Positions 17,722 to 29,527 are shown, counted from the first letter of the stretch. The stretch: 64,000 nucleotides of DNA from Corynebacterium lactis (GCF_900519355.1 NZ_ULHE01000007.1:1-64000); one strand, 5' to 3'. A program made the numbers and translations. Notes: generated by a model from the letters alone, not told the origin.

Positions 17722-20700
17722 ATGGCTACACCTTTTAGCTCTGAGGCCGAGTTCGAGAAGGCACTCATCGATATGCTCACCCGCCATGGTTGGGGTGAAG
17801 TAATCCACTGCCCAGATGAACAGCAACTCATTGACAACTGGGCAAAGATTCTCTTTGACAACAACCGCGGCCGCGACCAGCTAGGCGACATACCGCTCAC
17901 CGCGGGTGAGATGGCCCAAATCATCGAGCAAATCAACGAATTGCGCACACCATTAGCACTCAACGAGTTCATCAACGGGCGCACAGTCACCATCACCCGC
18001 GACGCACCGCAAGCCCACAACTTTGGCGTCGAAATCAGCCTAAAAATCTACGACCGCCTCGAAATCGCCGGCGGACAATCCCGCTACCAAATCGCAGTCC
18101 AACCACGCTTCAAAACCGCCGACGAGCTACTACCCGCCCGGCGTGGCGACGTCATGCTGCTCATCAACGGCATGCCCGTCTTCCACATCGAACTCAAACG
18201 CACCGGTGTACCCGTCTCACAAGCAGCAAACCAGATTGCCAAATACGCGCACGAGGGCGTGTACCAAGGGCTGTTTTCCCTCGTTCAGATCTTTGTAGCC
18301 ATGACGCCGGAAGAGTCGCAGTACTTTGCCAACCCCGGCACAGGAAAATTCAACCCTGACTACTTCTTCCACTGGGCCGACTTCAACAACGAGCCGATCA
18401 ATGAGTGGAACGAAGTTACCCGCAGGCTGCTATCCATCCCCATGGCACACCAGCTCATTGGCTTCTACACAGTTGCTGACCGGGCCTCCGGGAACCTGCT
18501 GGCAATGCGCTCGTACCAGTACTACGCGGCCTCACGCATTGCGGACCAAGTAGACCGCCACGACTGGGACAGCGGCGACCAACGCGGAGGCTACGTCTGG
18601 CACACAACAGGATCTGGAAAAACCATCACCAGCTTCAAAACTGCCCAACTGATTGCGGACTCTCACAATGCAGACAAAGTAGTGTTCCTGCTCGACCGCG
18701 TGGAACTAGGAACGCAGTCACTTGAAAACTACACAAGCTACGGTGGTGAAAGCCTCACGGTAGAGGACACCTCTAGCGCCGCTAACCTAGCCACCCTGCT
18801 CAAAGACAAACATTCCACCCTCATTGTGACCTCACTGCACAAGATGAGCCGAGTCAATACAGACACCCTCAAACTGGCAGACCTAGAACTTATCCGCGCC
18901 AAGCGGTGGTATTCATCATCGATGAAGCCCACCGCACCACCTTCGGTGACATGCTGGCAACCATCAAACGCACCCTGCCCAACGCTATGTTTTTCGGTTT
19001 CACCGGCACACCCATCCACGATGAAAACAAGAAGAAGGACTCCAACACAACCGACCTGTTCGGCAATGAGCTGCACCGCTATTCGATTGCCGACGGCATC
19101 CGCGACGGCAACGTCCTAGGCTTCGACACCGAAATGGTGGAGACCTTCAAAGCACACGATATTCGTAAGGTCGTAGCCCTCCACAAAGCCAAGGCCGAGA
19201 ACGAGATAGAAGCACTTTCTGATCCGAAAAAAGCTGCTGTTTACAACAAGTTCATGGACAAAGCCCAGATTCCTATGGCCTCTGTTTATGAGACCGACAG
19301 TGATGGCAACCTGAAGCGCGTCACCAAGGGCATTGAGGATTATCTGCCCACCTCGCAGTACAGTGGCAACGACCAAGAGGCCGAAAACAAGCACCATCAA
19401 GCTGTTGCCAGCGATATCAACGAGCACTGGATTCAGCTGAGCAGGAACAATATGTTCCACGCCATTCTGGCAACGTCCAGCATCCCTGAGGCCGTGGCAT
19501 ACTACCGAATTTTTAAGAAGAAGTACCCACACATCAAGGTCACAGCGCTGTTCGACCCCAATATCGACAACACTGGTGGTAAACAGCTCATCAAAGAAGA
19601 TGGCCTGCTCGAGATCCTGCGTGATTACAACGCCACCTACGGTCAGCACTACACCATGCCGACCCATGACGAGTTCAAAAAGGATGTGTCCAAGCGCCTA
19701 GCCCACAAGAAGCCATACAACACGAAGGCCATTCTTGACGACCACAGCCAGCACATCGACCTGCTCATCGTGGTCGACCAAATGCTTACTGGTTTTGATT
19801 CCAAGTGGCTCAGCACCTTGTACCTAGACAAGGTCATCGAATACGAGTCCATCATCCAGGCGTTTTCCCGCACCAACCGCATCTTTGGTCCAGAAAAACC
19901 CTTTGGGTCTATCCGCTACTACCGCAGGCCCTACACAATGCGCAGCAATATCGACCGGGCAGTCAAACTGTACTCCGGTGATAAGCCCTTCGGGCTGTTT
20001 GTTGATCATCTTGACCAGCGCCTCAGCAAAATTAACGAGTGCTTTGCCAACATCGCTGCGCTATTTACTAACCCTGATACAGGCCAGCCGGACTACTCAC
20101 AGCTGCCTGCTGTAGAAGCCGACCAAGGCGAGTTTGCCAAGAACTTCAACCAGCTCTACCGCGATCTACAAGCAGCCCAAGTCCAAGGCTTTAGCTGGGA
20201 CAACGACACCTATCACTTTGAGTCGCTACCGGAGCCTATTTCTGTAGCGCTGAGCGAGGACGTATTTACCACCCTGCTTACCCGTTACAAGGAAATCGGC
20301 AAAACTGATAAAGGCTCGAACCCAGACACAGGTGATGTGCCCTTCGACATTGACGTGCACATTACCCACATCGACACCGACCGCATCGACGCCGATTACC
20401 TCAACAGCAAGTTCGTTAAATACCTCAAGGCCCTCCAAGAGGGTGTGCAGCCGGAGGTGCTCGACGCGCTGCTGGAAGAGCTACACAACAGCTTCGCGCG
20501 CCTGAGTAAAGATGACCAGCGCTACGCTAACCGCTGGTTGCATGACCTCCAAGCCGGTGACCTAGTACCTGAGCCTGGTAAGACGGTGCACGATTACATT
20601 AATGATTATCGGATCACCGAGCGTGACCGCCAGTTGGATCGGCTGCATGAGCGCCTTGGAGTGGAGCCTGCGTTGCTGCGCAAGATTCTCGATGCGAAAG

Positions 20701-20918
20701 TGTCGGCAGCCACCATCAACGAGTACGGTCGCTTCGATGAGCTCACCACCTCAATCGACATCAACGTGGCTGCTAAGTACTTCACTCAAGTGATGGGGAA
20801 GCCGGTGTCCAAATTCAAGGTGCGCGCGATGGTAGACAAGCTTTTGCGCTCGTACATCATTGATTTCGTCTTGCCTGCTGACCTTATGGTGTCTGAGGAG
20901 GAATGGGCAGGTCTCTAG
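17722..20918 (+). CDS. hsdR: Type I restriction endonuclease subunit HsdR, frameshifted as read
   Basis: HsdR translocates DNA and cuts it when HsdM/HsdS find unmethylated sites. The first frame (17722-18905) holds the PD-(D/E)xK nuclease (Asp143 in RRGDVMLL, Glu157 and Lys159 in HIELKR) and helicase motif I HTTGSGKT (residues 294-301). It breaks near 18905 just before the DEAH box. The second frame continues VVFIIDEAHRTTFGDML and runs through the second helicase lobe (VDQMLTGFDSKWLSTLYLDK, QAFSRTNR) to 20918. One inserted base at AAGCGGTGG (for example AAGCCGGTGG) restores a full 1065-residue HsdR. AGGAGGAG at 17703-17710 is the ribosome site. Loss of restriction cannot be concluded until the base is checked. 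Confidence 0.88.
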
Positions 20919-21111
20919 ACATACAGATCGGGTAAGCGAGGGGCTGAAGTGCCCCGGTGTAGTTCCCTGATGAACTCCTCAAAGCCGCTCCAGTGTTCCG
21001 GTGGACACTTATGCCTCGTAGAGGGGGCGAAAGTATGCCCACGCACTTTCATGAATAGCCTTCATCGCAGATAGGATTAGCCGGTCTGTTTACACCAAAC
21101 CAGGATCTTTG

Positions 21112-22166
21112 ATGCGCACACTGAGCTTCTTCAACAACAAGGGCGGGGTGGGGAAGACCACCCTGTCCACCAACGTTGCCCACTACTTCGCCCGCCAGGG
21201 CAAGCGAGTCCTCTACGTCGATTGCGACCCGCAGTGCAACGCAACGCAGTTGATGCTGACGGATGATCAGCTTGAAGAGATTTATCTGGGAAGCGGTGAT
21301 GACGAGCGGGCGGAGCATGAGGCTCTCGCCAAGACCGTGTACGCAGTGTTCGTTCCGCTGCGTGAAGGGGAGACCTCGATTGGTGAGGACCTTCGCCCTA
21401 TACGATCGGAACGTTTCGGCGTGGATGTATTGCCCGGGCACCCTGCGCTGTCGAACATCGAAGACATCATGAGTGACGCATGGCAGTCGTCGTTAGCTAA
21501 GAAGACCGGAGATTTTCGGCGGATTCACTGGGCGGGACAGTTGGCGGTCGCGATGGAGGACGCTAATCGGTATGACTACATTTTCTTCGACGTCGGCCGT
21601 CGCTAGGCCCCTTTAACCGAACGGTGCTGCTCGGCTGCGACGCTTTCGTCACCCCGACCTCGACAGACCTATTTAGCTTCCACGCGTTCGGAAACCTGGC
21701 GAAGTGGTTCAACGAGTGGGTGACCGAGTACTCGGAGATTTCTGAGGGCAACCTTGCGCAGTGGCGCTCGTACTCCTCGGACATTTCATCGAAGACCCGC
21801 ACCCTGCGCCTGCTGGGCCACGAGGGGCGTGGCCTGCAGTATCTCGGATACACGACGCTCGAATACGTGAAGAAGAAGGCAAACGGGCAAGAACAATTGG
21901 TCGGCGCGTTCGAGCGTTTCCGCGGCAAGTTCGACCACGAGGCACAGCGCATTGGGGAGAGCCTGGGGCACTCCCGCGAGAAGTACCTGCTCGGGCATGT
22001 GCCGCACATGCACTCTATGCCGGCCACCGCGCAGGATGTGCATGCCCCAATCGCCGATTTGCAGTCAAAGGACGGTGTCCGCGGTACACAGCTCAATCAG
22101 CGCAAAGGATACGCGGACAAGATTGATCAGGTAGCGGCTTTGGTGCTGGAGCGTATGGAAGGCTAG
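21112..22166 (+). CDS. ParA/MinD-like P-loop ATPase of the defence island, frameshifted as read
   Basis: This ParA-family protein of about 350 residues has a deviant Walker A KGGVGKTT (residues 10-17), VDCDPQCNATQL as the switch I/A' region and YDYIFFDVG as Walker B. The frame breaks at about 21597 within the conserved DVGPSLG motif: it is read as GGCCGTCGCTAG, while GGCCCGTCGCTAG restores GPSLGPFNRTVLLGCDAFVTPTSTDLFSF and an open frame to 22166. There is no ParB gene and no obvious parS-like repeats nearby, so ordinary plasmid partition is unlikely. It ends 80 bases before the DUF262 gene, and I suspect the two work together. The ATG at 21112 is preferred over the TTG at 21109. Confidence 0.78.
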
Positions 22167-22246
22167 TTGGCTTCTCGGGCAGCCTTTTCGTGCAAAACCG
22201 ATACACTAAAACTTAATTTTGGAAACGGAACTGCAAAGGAGCCCTC

Positions 22247-24763
22247 GTGAAAGGCAATGTTGTCGATATCTACAAGGCATTTGACGGGGCAGACAAGAAA
22301 CTAGTTATTCCGGTCTACCAGCGAAATTATGACTGGACTGTCAAGCAGTGCGAGCGCCTTTTCGACGACATCGTCGACATGATTGAGCAGGGGCGGCCCA
22401 AGCACTTCTTCGGAGCCGTCGTTGGTGATCACGAAGACTCGTTTACCTGGGTGGTAATCGATGGCCAGCAGCGCATGACTACCGTCAGCTTGCTGATGTT
22501 GGCGCTGGTTCACGTCATCGAGGCCGGTGACATCGTAGAGTCCGGGGAAGAAGGTGACTCACGGGGCTCGTCTGGTTTGGCAAGAAAGCTCGTTAACAAC
22601 TACTTGACCATTGGCGAAGGCGACGAACAAAAGTTCAAGCTCAAGCCCGTTAAAGACGATGCCAATGCATATGCGAAGCTCTTTGGTCCGGAGTCTAGAT
22701 TCATTGAGGAATCCAAGATTACGGCCAACTATCGCTACTTCCGCCAGCGTTTGAAGAACTCGAAATTCACCGCCCAGACGCTGTGGGATAAAGGCATCTG
22801 TCAGCTAGAGGTCATGCTGCTTGACCTCGAGGATCACGACGACCCACAGCGTATCTTCGAATCTCTCAACTCCACAGGACTCGCGCTGAAGGAGTCGGAC
22901 AAGATTCGCAACTTGGTTCTCATGGGCCTCGCGCATAAGGAACAGAATCGTCTCTACGAGCAGTTTTGGAACCCGATGGAAATCAACGTCGAGTTCAAAA
23001 CTGACCATTTCGTTCGCTGGTATTTGGTCGCGCAGACTGCAAAGACACCAAAGCAGGGAGAAGTCTTCGACTTTTTCAAGCGCTTTATCTCTAAGAGCCC
23101 AGTGCCAGCGTCTCGCGTTGTCGAGGATATGTTTGCCTTCTCCGAAATTGAGAAGGAATTGAGTAAAGCGGCAACCGGGTATCGCGCAATTAATCGCCGA
23201 CTACGCCAGGCCAACTTGGTGCTAGGCGACGTCGTCAAGCCCTTCCTCTGGCTGACCTACCGAGATATGAAGAATGGTGAGATTACGCCAGACGACTTCA
23301 CTGAAATTGTCTCGATTATCGAGTCCTATGTTTTTCGCCGAGTTGTGTCGGCGGTTGCGGCAAACGCGCTCAACAAGATTTTCGCGAGCGCGTACGCAGA
23401 CCTCCGGAAGATGCGAAAGAACGGCGAGCCCTACTCAGAGATTTTGGCTTACATGCTCTCGGACCGCGGGCAAAGTGGCCGTTTCCCGTCTGACCGCGAG
23501 TTCGGCGAAGCTTTCCGTACCCGCGACTTTTATCGATTTAGGCCTGCATACAGGGCGTACACGTTCGACTGCCTCGAAATTGGTCATTCCAAGGATGTAA
23601 AGGACATCGCTGGGTACATCGCTAGCGGCGACCTAACTGTTGAGCACATCATGCCCCAAACGTTGAATCAGAAATGGAGGGAAGCGCTTGGGCCGCAGGC
23701 GAAGGAAATCCATGACGAGTGGGTAAATCGTATCGCGAATCTCACTATTACGGGATACAACTCGGAATACTCGAACCGGACGTTCCAGCAGAAGAAAGAA
23801 ATGGAAGGCGGATTCGGGGAGTCGCCCTACGGCTTAAACAACTTCGTCAAGAACCAGGAAAAATGGGGACTTGAGGAGCTCGAACAACGAGCAGATTTGC
23901 TGGTCAGCCGAGCCTTGAAGACATGGAAAATGTCCAAAGTCACCTTCGAACCGCCGACAACCGCCGTGCCGAGCATGCCACTGAGCGCGGAAACCAACTT
24001 CACCGGCGAGTCCGTGGTTGCGGTCGAACTTGAAGGAACCAAAACTGCGGTAAAGACATGGGGCGATGCGTTGGTCGCAGTTTTGAGCGAACTCCTGGCA
24101 TACGACCGCGAAGGCGTGCTCTCTATGATCGAAAAGGAGGAAGCGCTCCTTTTGTCTCAAGAGGATATGGCGAAGGCCGAAATAACCATAGACGAGTCAG
24201 GCGCGGCTACGGGCACCGCTGGAGGTTGGCGAAACTCCAGGATTATTGTCATCGACCCCGCACTCGGAGTGCGCGTGAACAACAGCACCTCGCAAAAGGT
24301 AGGACTAATGCGCCGAGTCTGCGATGGCCTTGACTACAGCACGGACGAAATTCTCTTTTATCTGCGCGGACACCGGAAAAATGAAGATTCTCCGAATTCG
24401 CTGAAGGCGCCCGCGGCTGAAGATTCTCCCGAGGAAACGGGACCGTACTCGGACTTGGTGGCCCTCAAACCTCTCGTTGATGAATTGGTTGGAAGCACGC
24501 TCACCGAGAACCAGACTGAAGAAGTCCGCACGAGTCTGATCGATCGGATGGAAGGGCATATGGTCGAGCAACCTCATGCTGTCCTCGGTGGGAAGAGCCT
24601 TGAAGTCTTGTTGAATGAACGCGTAGAAGGGGCTTTGACCTCCGACGAAGCTCTGGCTGGACTCTCGACCATTTTGATGATGTCGACGATGATGGGACCG
24701 AGCGTGATTCACAGCGCGTTGTTAAATGGACAAGTTTCACGTTTGCTGGGAGAGCTGGCCTGA
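22247..24763 (+). CDS. DUF262/DUF1524 (GmrSD-type) nuclease-like protein
   Basis: This 838-residue protein has the layout of GmrSD type IV restriction enzymes, which attack modified phage DNA. The N-terminal DUF262 domain carries the nucleotide-binding DGQQR motif at residues 72-76 (VVIDGQQRMTTVSLLMLAL) after VIPVYQRNYDW. The DUF1524 HNH-type domain carries EHIMPQTL (His467) and RIANLTITGYNSEYSNRTF (Asn near 498). A further C-terminal stretch of about 260 residues (after SMPLSAETNFTGES) contains no motif I can name. The start is a GTG with AAAGGAG at 22235-22241. The substrate (modified DNA or other) is inferred from the family only. Confidence 0.85.
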   Translation: MKGNVVDIYKAFDGADKKLVIPVYQRNYDWTVKQCERLFDDIVDMIEQGRPKHFFGAVVGDHEDSFTWVVIDGQQRMTTVSLLMLALVHVIEAGDIVESGEEGDSRGSSGLARKLVNNYLTIGEGDEQKFKLKPVKDDANAYAKLFGPESRFIEESKITANYRYFRQRLKNSKFTAQTLWDKGICQLEVMLLDLEDHDDPQRIFESLNSTGLALKESDKIRNLVLMGLAHKEQNRLYEQFWNPMEINVEFKTDHFVRWYLVAQTAKTPKQGEVFDFFKRFISKSPVPASRVVEDMFAFSEIEKELSKAATGYRAINRRLRQANLVLGDVVKPFLWLTYRDMKNGEITPDDFTEIVSIIESYVFRRVVSAVAANALNKIFASAYADLRKMRKNGEPYSEILAYMLSDRGQSGRFPSDREFGEAFRTRDFYRFRPAYRAYTFDCLEIGHSKDVKDIAGYIASGDLTVEHIMPQTLNQKWREALGPQAKEIHDEWVNRIANLTITGYNSEYSNRTFQQKKEMEGGFGESPYGLNNFVKNQEKWGLEELEQRADLLVSRALKTWKMSKVTFEPPTTAVPSMPLSAETNFTGESVVAVELEGTKTAVKTWGDALVAVLSELLAYDREGVLSMIEKEEALLLSQEDMAKAEITIDESGAATGTAGGWRNSRIIVIDPALGVRVNNSTSQKVGLMRRVCDGLDYSTDEILFYLRGHRKNEDSPNSLKAPAAEDSPEETGPYSDLVALKPLVDELVGSTLTENQTEEVRTSLIDRMEGHMVEQPHAVLGGKSLEVLLNERVEGALTSDEALAGLSTILMMSTMMGPSVIHSALLNGQVSRLLGELA

Positions 24764-24868
24764 GCACATAGGGAGGAAGCACCGCGAGGGGCTTAAAGCC
24801 GCAGAAGTAGCGGAAATCGAGGGTATATCGGATGGTATTGAGTTTTCTCGCTTATCTCGGTCTTGCTA

Positions 24869-25804
24869 TTAAGTGGGCTCACTTGTGGGGCGCCAAAGTA
24901 AATGCTCGCGCCAATTTTCCGGTGCTCCTGTCCTGGAAAATGGAACTAGCTCATTCCGTGGAAAGGACTCGAGCGTGTCTGGTAAAAGATTGCCAGGTGC
25001 CAGGTGGAGAGTCTTAAGAAGGTACTGAACAAGGCTTAGCTGACCAAATGCGCGACTAGTGGTTCCGCTAATTTCCATGAGCGACGGATGGCTGGGGAGT
25101 CTTGGGCGGAGATCATATGCGCGATTGAACATGCGGGCGTGGTGGGCTGAGTAGTTCCGCACTACATTCAGGGACTTGAGCCACGATTCCAATTGTGGAG
25201 CGCTGAGGTCGCAAAGTCGCGCAACCTCATTTCTAGCGCGATTTGGGCTCATCGCGTAGAGATGCGACAGCATCCCCCAATCCATGATTTCTACTGCGGC
25301 CCAGACCGGAAGAATTCCGTCGTAGCGCCGCTTATGGTGACGGACGAAATCTTCCTTAGTTGTGTTTAGAGCTCGCTCGTACTTCAGCTGCCACTTCGCA
25401 TAGGTAGTTAGTCCGGAATTGCGGTCAGTTTGATGTGCGCGGGCTCCCAGTAAATTAGGCTCCAAATGAACTGAGGGGCTTAATCTGCCGAGTGTATGGC
25501 CGATAGTTGTACGGACTGTGGTTTCGATTTTTCCGAGCTCGATAAAAGTGGCGTTTCGAAGCCGCTCGTCAAATTCGTATAGTCGTTTTACCAACTCAAA
25601 TGAAGTGCCATCTTGAAATTGGTCGAGTGCGGTATTGGTATTAACCTCAAATACGCGCATGGGGTACCAATAGCCCGAGAGTCTGTAGTAGTTGACTCGC
25701 GAGAGAAATTCAACAGCGGAGTCGCGGTCGCCAACGTGCATTCCCCTCTGCTCTAAGAGGGCGAGCTGCTCGTCGTAAGTCTTGAAAGGTTTAGTGTCAG
25801 CCAC
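24869..25804 (-). CDS. Abi_2 family (AbiD/AbiF-like) HEPN abortive-infection protein
   Basis: This 311-residue protein opens with the Abi_2 family pattern: KTYDEQLALLEQRGM, then FLSRVNYYRLSGYWYPMR, then FELVKRLYEFDERLRNATFIELGKIE. It carries a HEPN RNase motif R-x4-H (Arg216-Asn217 to His221 in VVRNYSAHHARMFNR). Abi_2 proteins stop phage spread by killing or stalling the infected cell, probably by RNA cleavage, and share ancestry with the HEPN domains of Cas13. The start is a GTG at 25804 with GGAG at 25810-25813. It faces the restriction genes and is preceded on its own strand by a structured, terminator-ended region. The real target is unknown. Confidence 0.82.
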   Translation of the reverse strand: MADTKPFKTYDEQLALLEQRGMHVGDRDSAVEFLSRVNYYRLSGYWYPMRVFEVNTNTALDQFQDGTSFELVKRLYEFDERLRNATFIELGKIETTVRTTIGHTLGRLSPSVHLEPNLLGARAHQTDRNSGLTTYAKWQLKYERALNTTKEDFVRHHKRRYDGILPVWAAVEIMDWGMLSHLYAMSPNRARNEVARLCDLSAPQLESWLKSLNVVRNYSAHHARMFNRAYDLRPRLPSHPSLMEISGTTSRAFGQLSLVQYLLKTLHLAPGNLLPDTLESFPRNELVPFSRTGAPENWREHLLWRPTSEPT

Positions 25805-25818
25805 TGTCGCTCCAAGTT

Positions 25819-25951
25819 GTTGACTTCAAAAACAAAGACCGGCCCTGGACTCCCGTTAGAACGGGCAGCGGAACCGGTCATGTTGGGGTCAACCTTAGCT
25901 TCGGTTGATGTCGACATCAACTTGTTGCGTAGTAGCTACACCCGGATGTAG
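25819..25951 (-). ncRNA. Candidate structured RNA upstream of the Abi_2 gene
   Basis: Read on the minus strand, about 130 bases before the Abi_2 gene contain a chain of helices. First is CTACA/TGTAG (25936-25951) with a 6-base loop. Next is a perfect 18-bp palindrome (25904-25921). Then comes a stem GTTGAC/GTCAAC (25888-25893 with 25819-25824) that encloses the terminator hairpin at 25837-25879 and its U-tract. No ORF fits. Abi_2 genes of the AbiF group are known to be accompanied by a conserved upstream RNA (the abiF RNA motif), and HEPN toxins can be held in check by RNA antitoxins. This region has that place and shape, but I have not shown that it matches the known motif. Confidence 0.5.
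25825..25879 (-). terminator. Terminator hairpin between the structured RNA and the Abi_2 gene
   Basis: On the minus strand GACCGG (25879-25874) pairs with CCGGTC (25842-25837), with inner helices CTG/CAG and CCCGT/ACGGG around a 4-base loop: about 14 bp in all. TTTGTTTTTG follows at once. The plus strand has no such T-tract, so the direction is clear. The Abi_2 GTG lies 20 bases further on, so the gene would be expressed only by read-through, as with type III RNA antitoxin loci. Confidence 0.75.
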
Positions 25952-26060
25952 GGCGTGTGGGGGAGCTCGATAGGCTGCTAAGCCACCTCTTAAGAACTCC
26001 CCAAATACGTAACCTCGCTCCACCATCGTGAAAAATTTCCGCGTTTTCCCACGTTTTGTA

Positions 26061-26090
26061 TTGCCACCGCACCCCGGCGCTTGTTATCCT
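26061..26090 (+). promoter_or_regulatory. pyrG promoter, probably leaderless
   Basis: TTGCCA (26061-26066) and TATCCT (26085-26090) are 18 bases apart. Transcription would begin about 7-9 bases after the -10, at or next to the pyrG GTG (26099). No Shine-Dalgarno sequence is visible, so a leaderless mRNA is likely. Confidence 0.5.
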
Positions 26091-26092
26091 GA

Positions 26093-27733
<1,641 letters not shown>

Positions 27734-27846
27734 GAGTCCGCAATGCGGTGAGGCGCACGGCCGCGGCGCGCGCCCGAGTAATCGGTGCGTGGCCGCGGTT
27801 CGGTGTATAGCCGTGGCCGTAGTACCGGGGAAGTAGGGTAGAGCGC

Positions 27847-28578
27847 ATGAATACCGAGTCGAAGAGCGCTGAGTCAATGAACGCCATGGCAGAGCAGACC
27901 CCCGCACGGCAGGATCCCGGCCGCCACGACTTTGCCGTCGTCGACTCGGAAATCCTCCTGGAGGCGCCGATCATTGCGGTGCGCCGCGACCAGGTCTCCA
28001 TGCCGGGCGGCCGCGTGGCCGCCCGCGAGATCGTCGAGCACTTCGGCGCCGTCGCGGTCGTCGCCGCGGACGAGGTCGGGCGCATCTGTCTGCTCAACCA
28101 GTGGCGCCAGGCCGCGGGCCAGCGACTAACCGAGCTGCCCGCGGGCCTGCTGGACTACGCCGACGAGGACCCGCTGGCCGCCGCGAAGCGCGAACTCGTC
28201 GAGGAGGCGGGCCTCGAGGCCGACGACTGGGCCCTGCTGACCGACATGTTTACCTCGCCGGGCTTCGCCGAGGAAGCCGTGCGGATCTACCTCGCCAGGG
28301 ACCTGCGGGCCGTCGTTAAGCCAGTAAGCGACGACGAGGAGGCCGACATGACCAGCGCGTGGGTGCCGGTTGGCGAGGCGGTGGAGAAGGTGCTGGCCGG
28401 CGAGGTGCAAAACGCCATCGCGATTGCCGGGATTACGCTGGCGGCGCAGGTGCTGCTCCACGGTGCCGCGCCGCGCCCGGCGGAGACCCCCTTCGCAATC
28501 CGCCCGACCCGCCTGGCAAAGCGCCGCGAGCAGCAGCTCGGCGCAGGCGCGGACCTCAAGCGCATCAAGCGCGCCTAG
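27847..28578 (+). CDS. Nudix hydrolase, ADP-ribose pyrophosphatase type
   Basis: This 243-residue enzyme probably hydrolyses ADP-ribose or related nucleoside diphosphates. The Nudix box is AGLLDYADEDPLAAAKRELVEEAGLE-like, with RELVEEAGL as its core; the one extra residue before the first Glu is also typical of the actinobacterial ADP-ribose pyrophosphatase Rv1700, which holds the same place after pyrG. The N-terminal 30 residues are variable and a later ATG (27880s) could be used. The C-terminal RPTRLAKRREQQLGAGADLKRIKRA tail is basic. xerD follows after 19 bases. Confidence 0.85.
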   Translation: MNTESKSAESMNAMAEQTPARQDPGRHDFAVVDSEILLEAPIIAVRRDQVSMPGGRVAAREIVEHFGAVAVVAADEVGRICLLNQWRQAAGQRLTELPAGLLDYADEDPLAAAKRELVEEAGLEADDWALLTDMFTSPGFAEEAVRIYLARDLRAVVKPVSDDEEADMTSAWVPVGEAVEKVLAGEVQNAIAIAGITLAAQVLLHGAAPRPAETPFAIRPTRLAKRREQQLGAGADLKRIKRA

Positions 28579-28597
28579 CCGCGCAGGGCCGATACCT

Positions 28598-29527
28598 ATG
28601 GCACAGACCGTCACCACGCTTGCCGACGCCTTCCTTACCTACCTCGCGGTAGAAAAGGGTCTGTCGGCCAACACTCTGTCGTCCTACGAGCGCGACCTGG
28701 ACAAATACCGCGACTACCTCGCCGGAATCGGCCGCTCGGACCTCGCGGCCGTCACCGAACAGGACGTCGCGGGATTCCTGGCGTATCTGTCGCAGGGGGA
28801 CAAGGCGGCCGGGAGGCCACGCCTGGCGGCGACCTCGGTGACGCGGGCGCTGTCGGCCGTGCGCAGCTTCCACAAGTTCGCCGTCGGCGAGGGTGCCCTG
28901 GACGTGGACGTCGCGCGCCGCGTGGCGCCGCCGAAGCAGCCCTCGCGCTACCCGAAGGCCCTCAGCATCGCGGACGTCACCGCCCTGATCGAGTCCATCC
29001 CCGACGGCGAGACCGCCACCGTGACCGACCTGCGCAACCGGGCGCTGGTGGAATTCCTGTACTCGACCGGGGCGCGCGTCTCAGAGGTCACAGGCCTGGA
29101 TATCGACGACGTGGACCGGGAAACCAACCTCGTCCTGCTGCGCGGCAAGGGCGATAAGGAGCGCATTGTGCCCGTCGGCACGCCAGCGATGGTGGCGCTG
29201 GACAAGTGGCTGACGCGCGGGCGGCCGAGTTGGATTCGCGCGAACTCGGGTCCTGCGCTGTTTATTAACTCGCTGGGGCGGAGGCTGTCGCGGCAGTCGG
29301 CGGGCAACACGCTGGCGGAGCTGGGGCAGCGGGCCGGGATTGCGGTGAAGATCTCGCCGCATACGCTGCGGCACAGTTTCGGCACGCACCTGATCGAGGG
29401 CGGCGCCGACGTGCGCGTGGTCCAGGAGCTGCTGGGGCACGCCTCGGTGACGACGACGCAGATCTACACGATGATTACCGCGGAGAACATGCGGCGCGTC
29501 TGGGCGGGTGCTCACCCGCGGGCCTAG
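28598..29527 (+). CDS. xerD: Site-specific tyrosine recombinase XerD
   Basis: XerD, with XerC, resolves chromosome dimers at the dif site. The 309-residue protein has the N-terminal SAM-like core-binding domain (LADAFLTYLAVEKGLSANTLSSYERDL) and the catalytic domain with Arg in TGARVSEVTGLD, the HTLRHSFGTHLIEGGAD box (His, Arg), the second His in LLGHASVTTTQIY, and nucleophile Tyr290. The ATG at 28598 gives the usual length; there is no strong ribosome site. A GTCGGCAAGC copy lies at codons 8-10. Confidence 0.94.
   Translation: MAQTVTTLADAFLTYLAVEKGLSANTLSSYERDLDKYRDYLAGIGRSDLAAVTEQDVAGFLAYLSQGDKAAGRPRLAATSVTRALSAVRSFHKFAVGEGALDVDVARRVAPPKQPSRYPKALSIADVTALIESIPDGETATVTDLRNRALVEFLYSTGARVSEVTGLDIDDVDRETNLVLLRGKGDKERIVPVGTPAMVALDKWLTRGRPSWIRANSGPALFINSLGRRLSRQSAGNTLAELGQRAGIAVKISPHTLRHSFGTHLIEGGADVRVVQELLGHASVTTTQIYTMITAENMRRVWAGAHPRA

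Noticed and set aside
17722-20918. hsdR as a genuine pseudogene giving a restriction-dead system
   Set aside because: The break is a one-base loss of the same kind found in eight other genes of the window, including core ones, so sequence error is the better explanation.
24832-25017. A 61-codon plus-strand ORF at the end of the Abi_2 gene
   Set aside because: It overlaps the conserved C-terminal coding part of Abi_2, has no good ribosome site and no recognisable feature.
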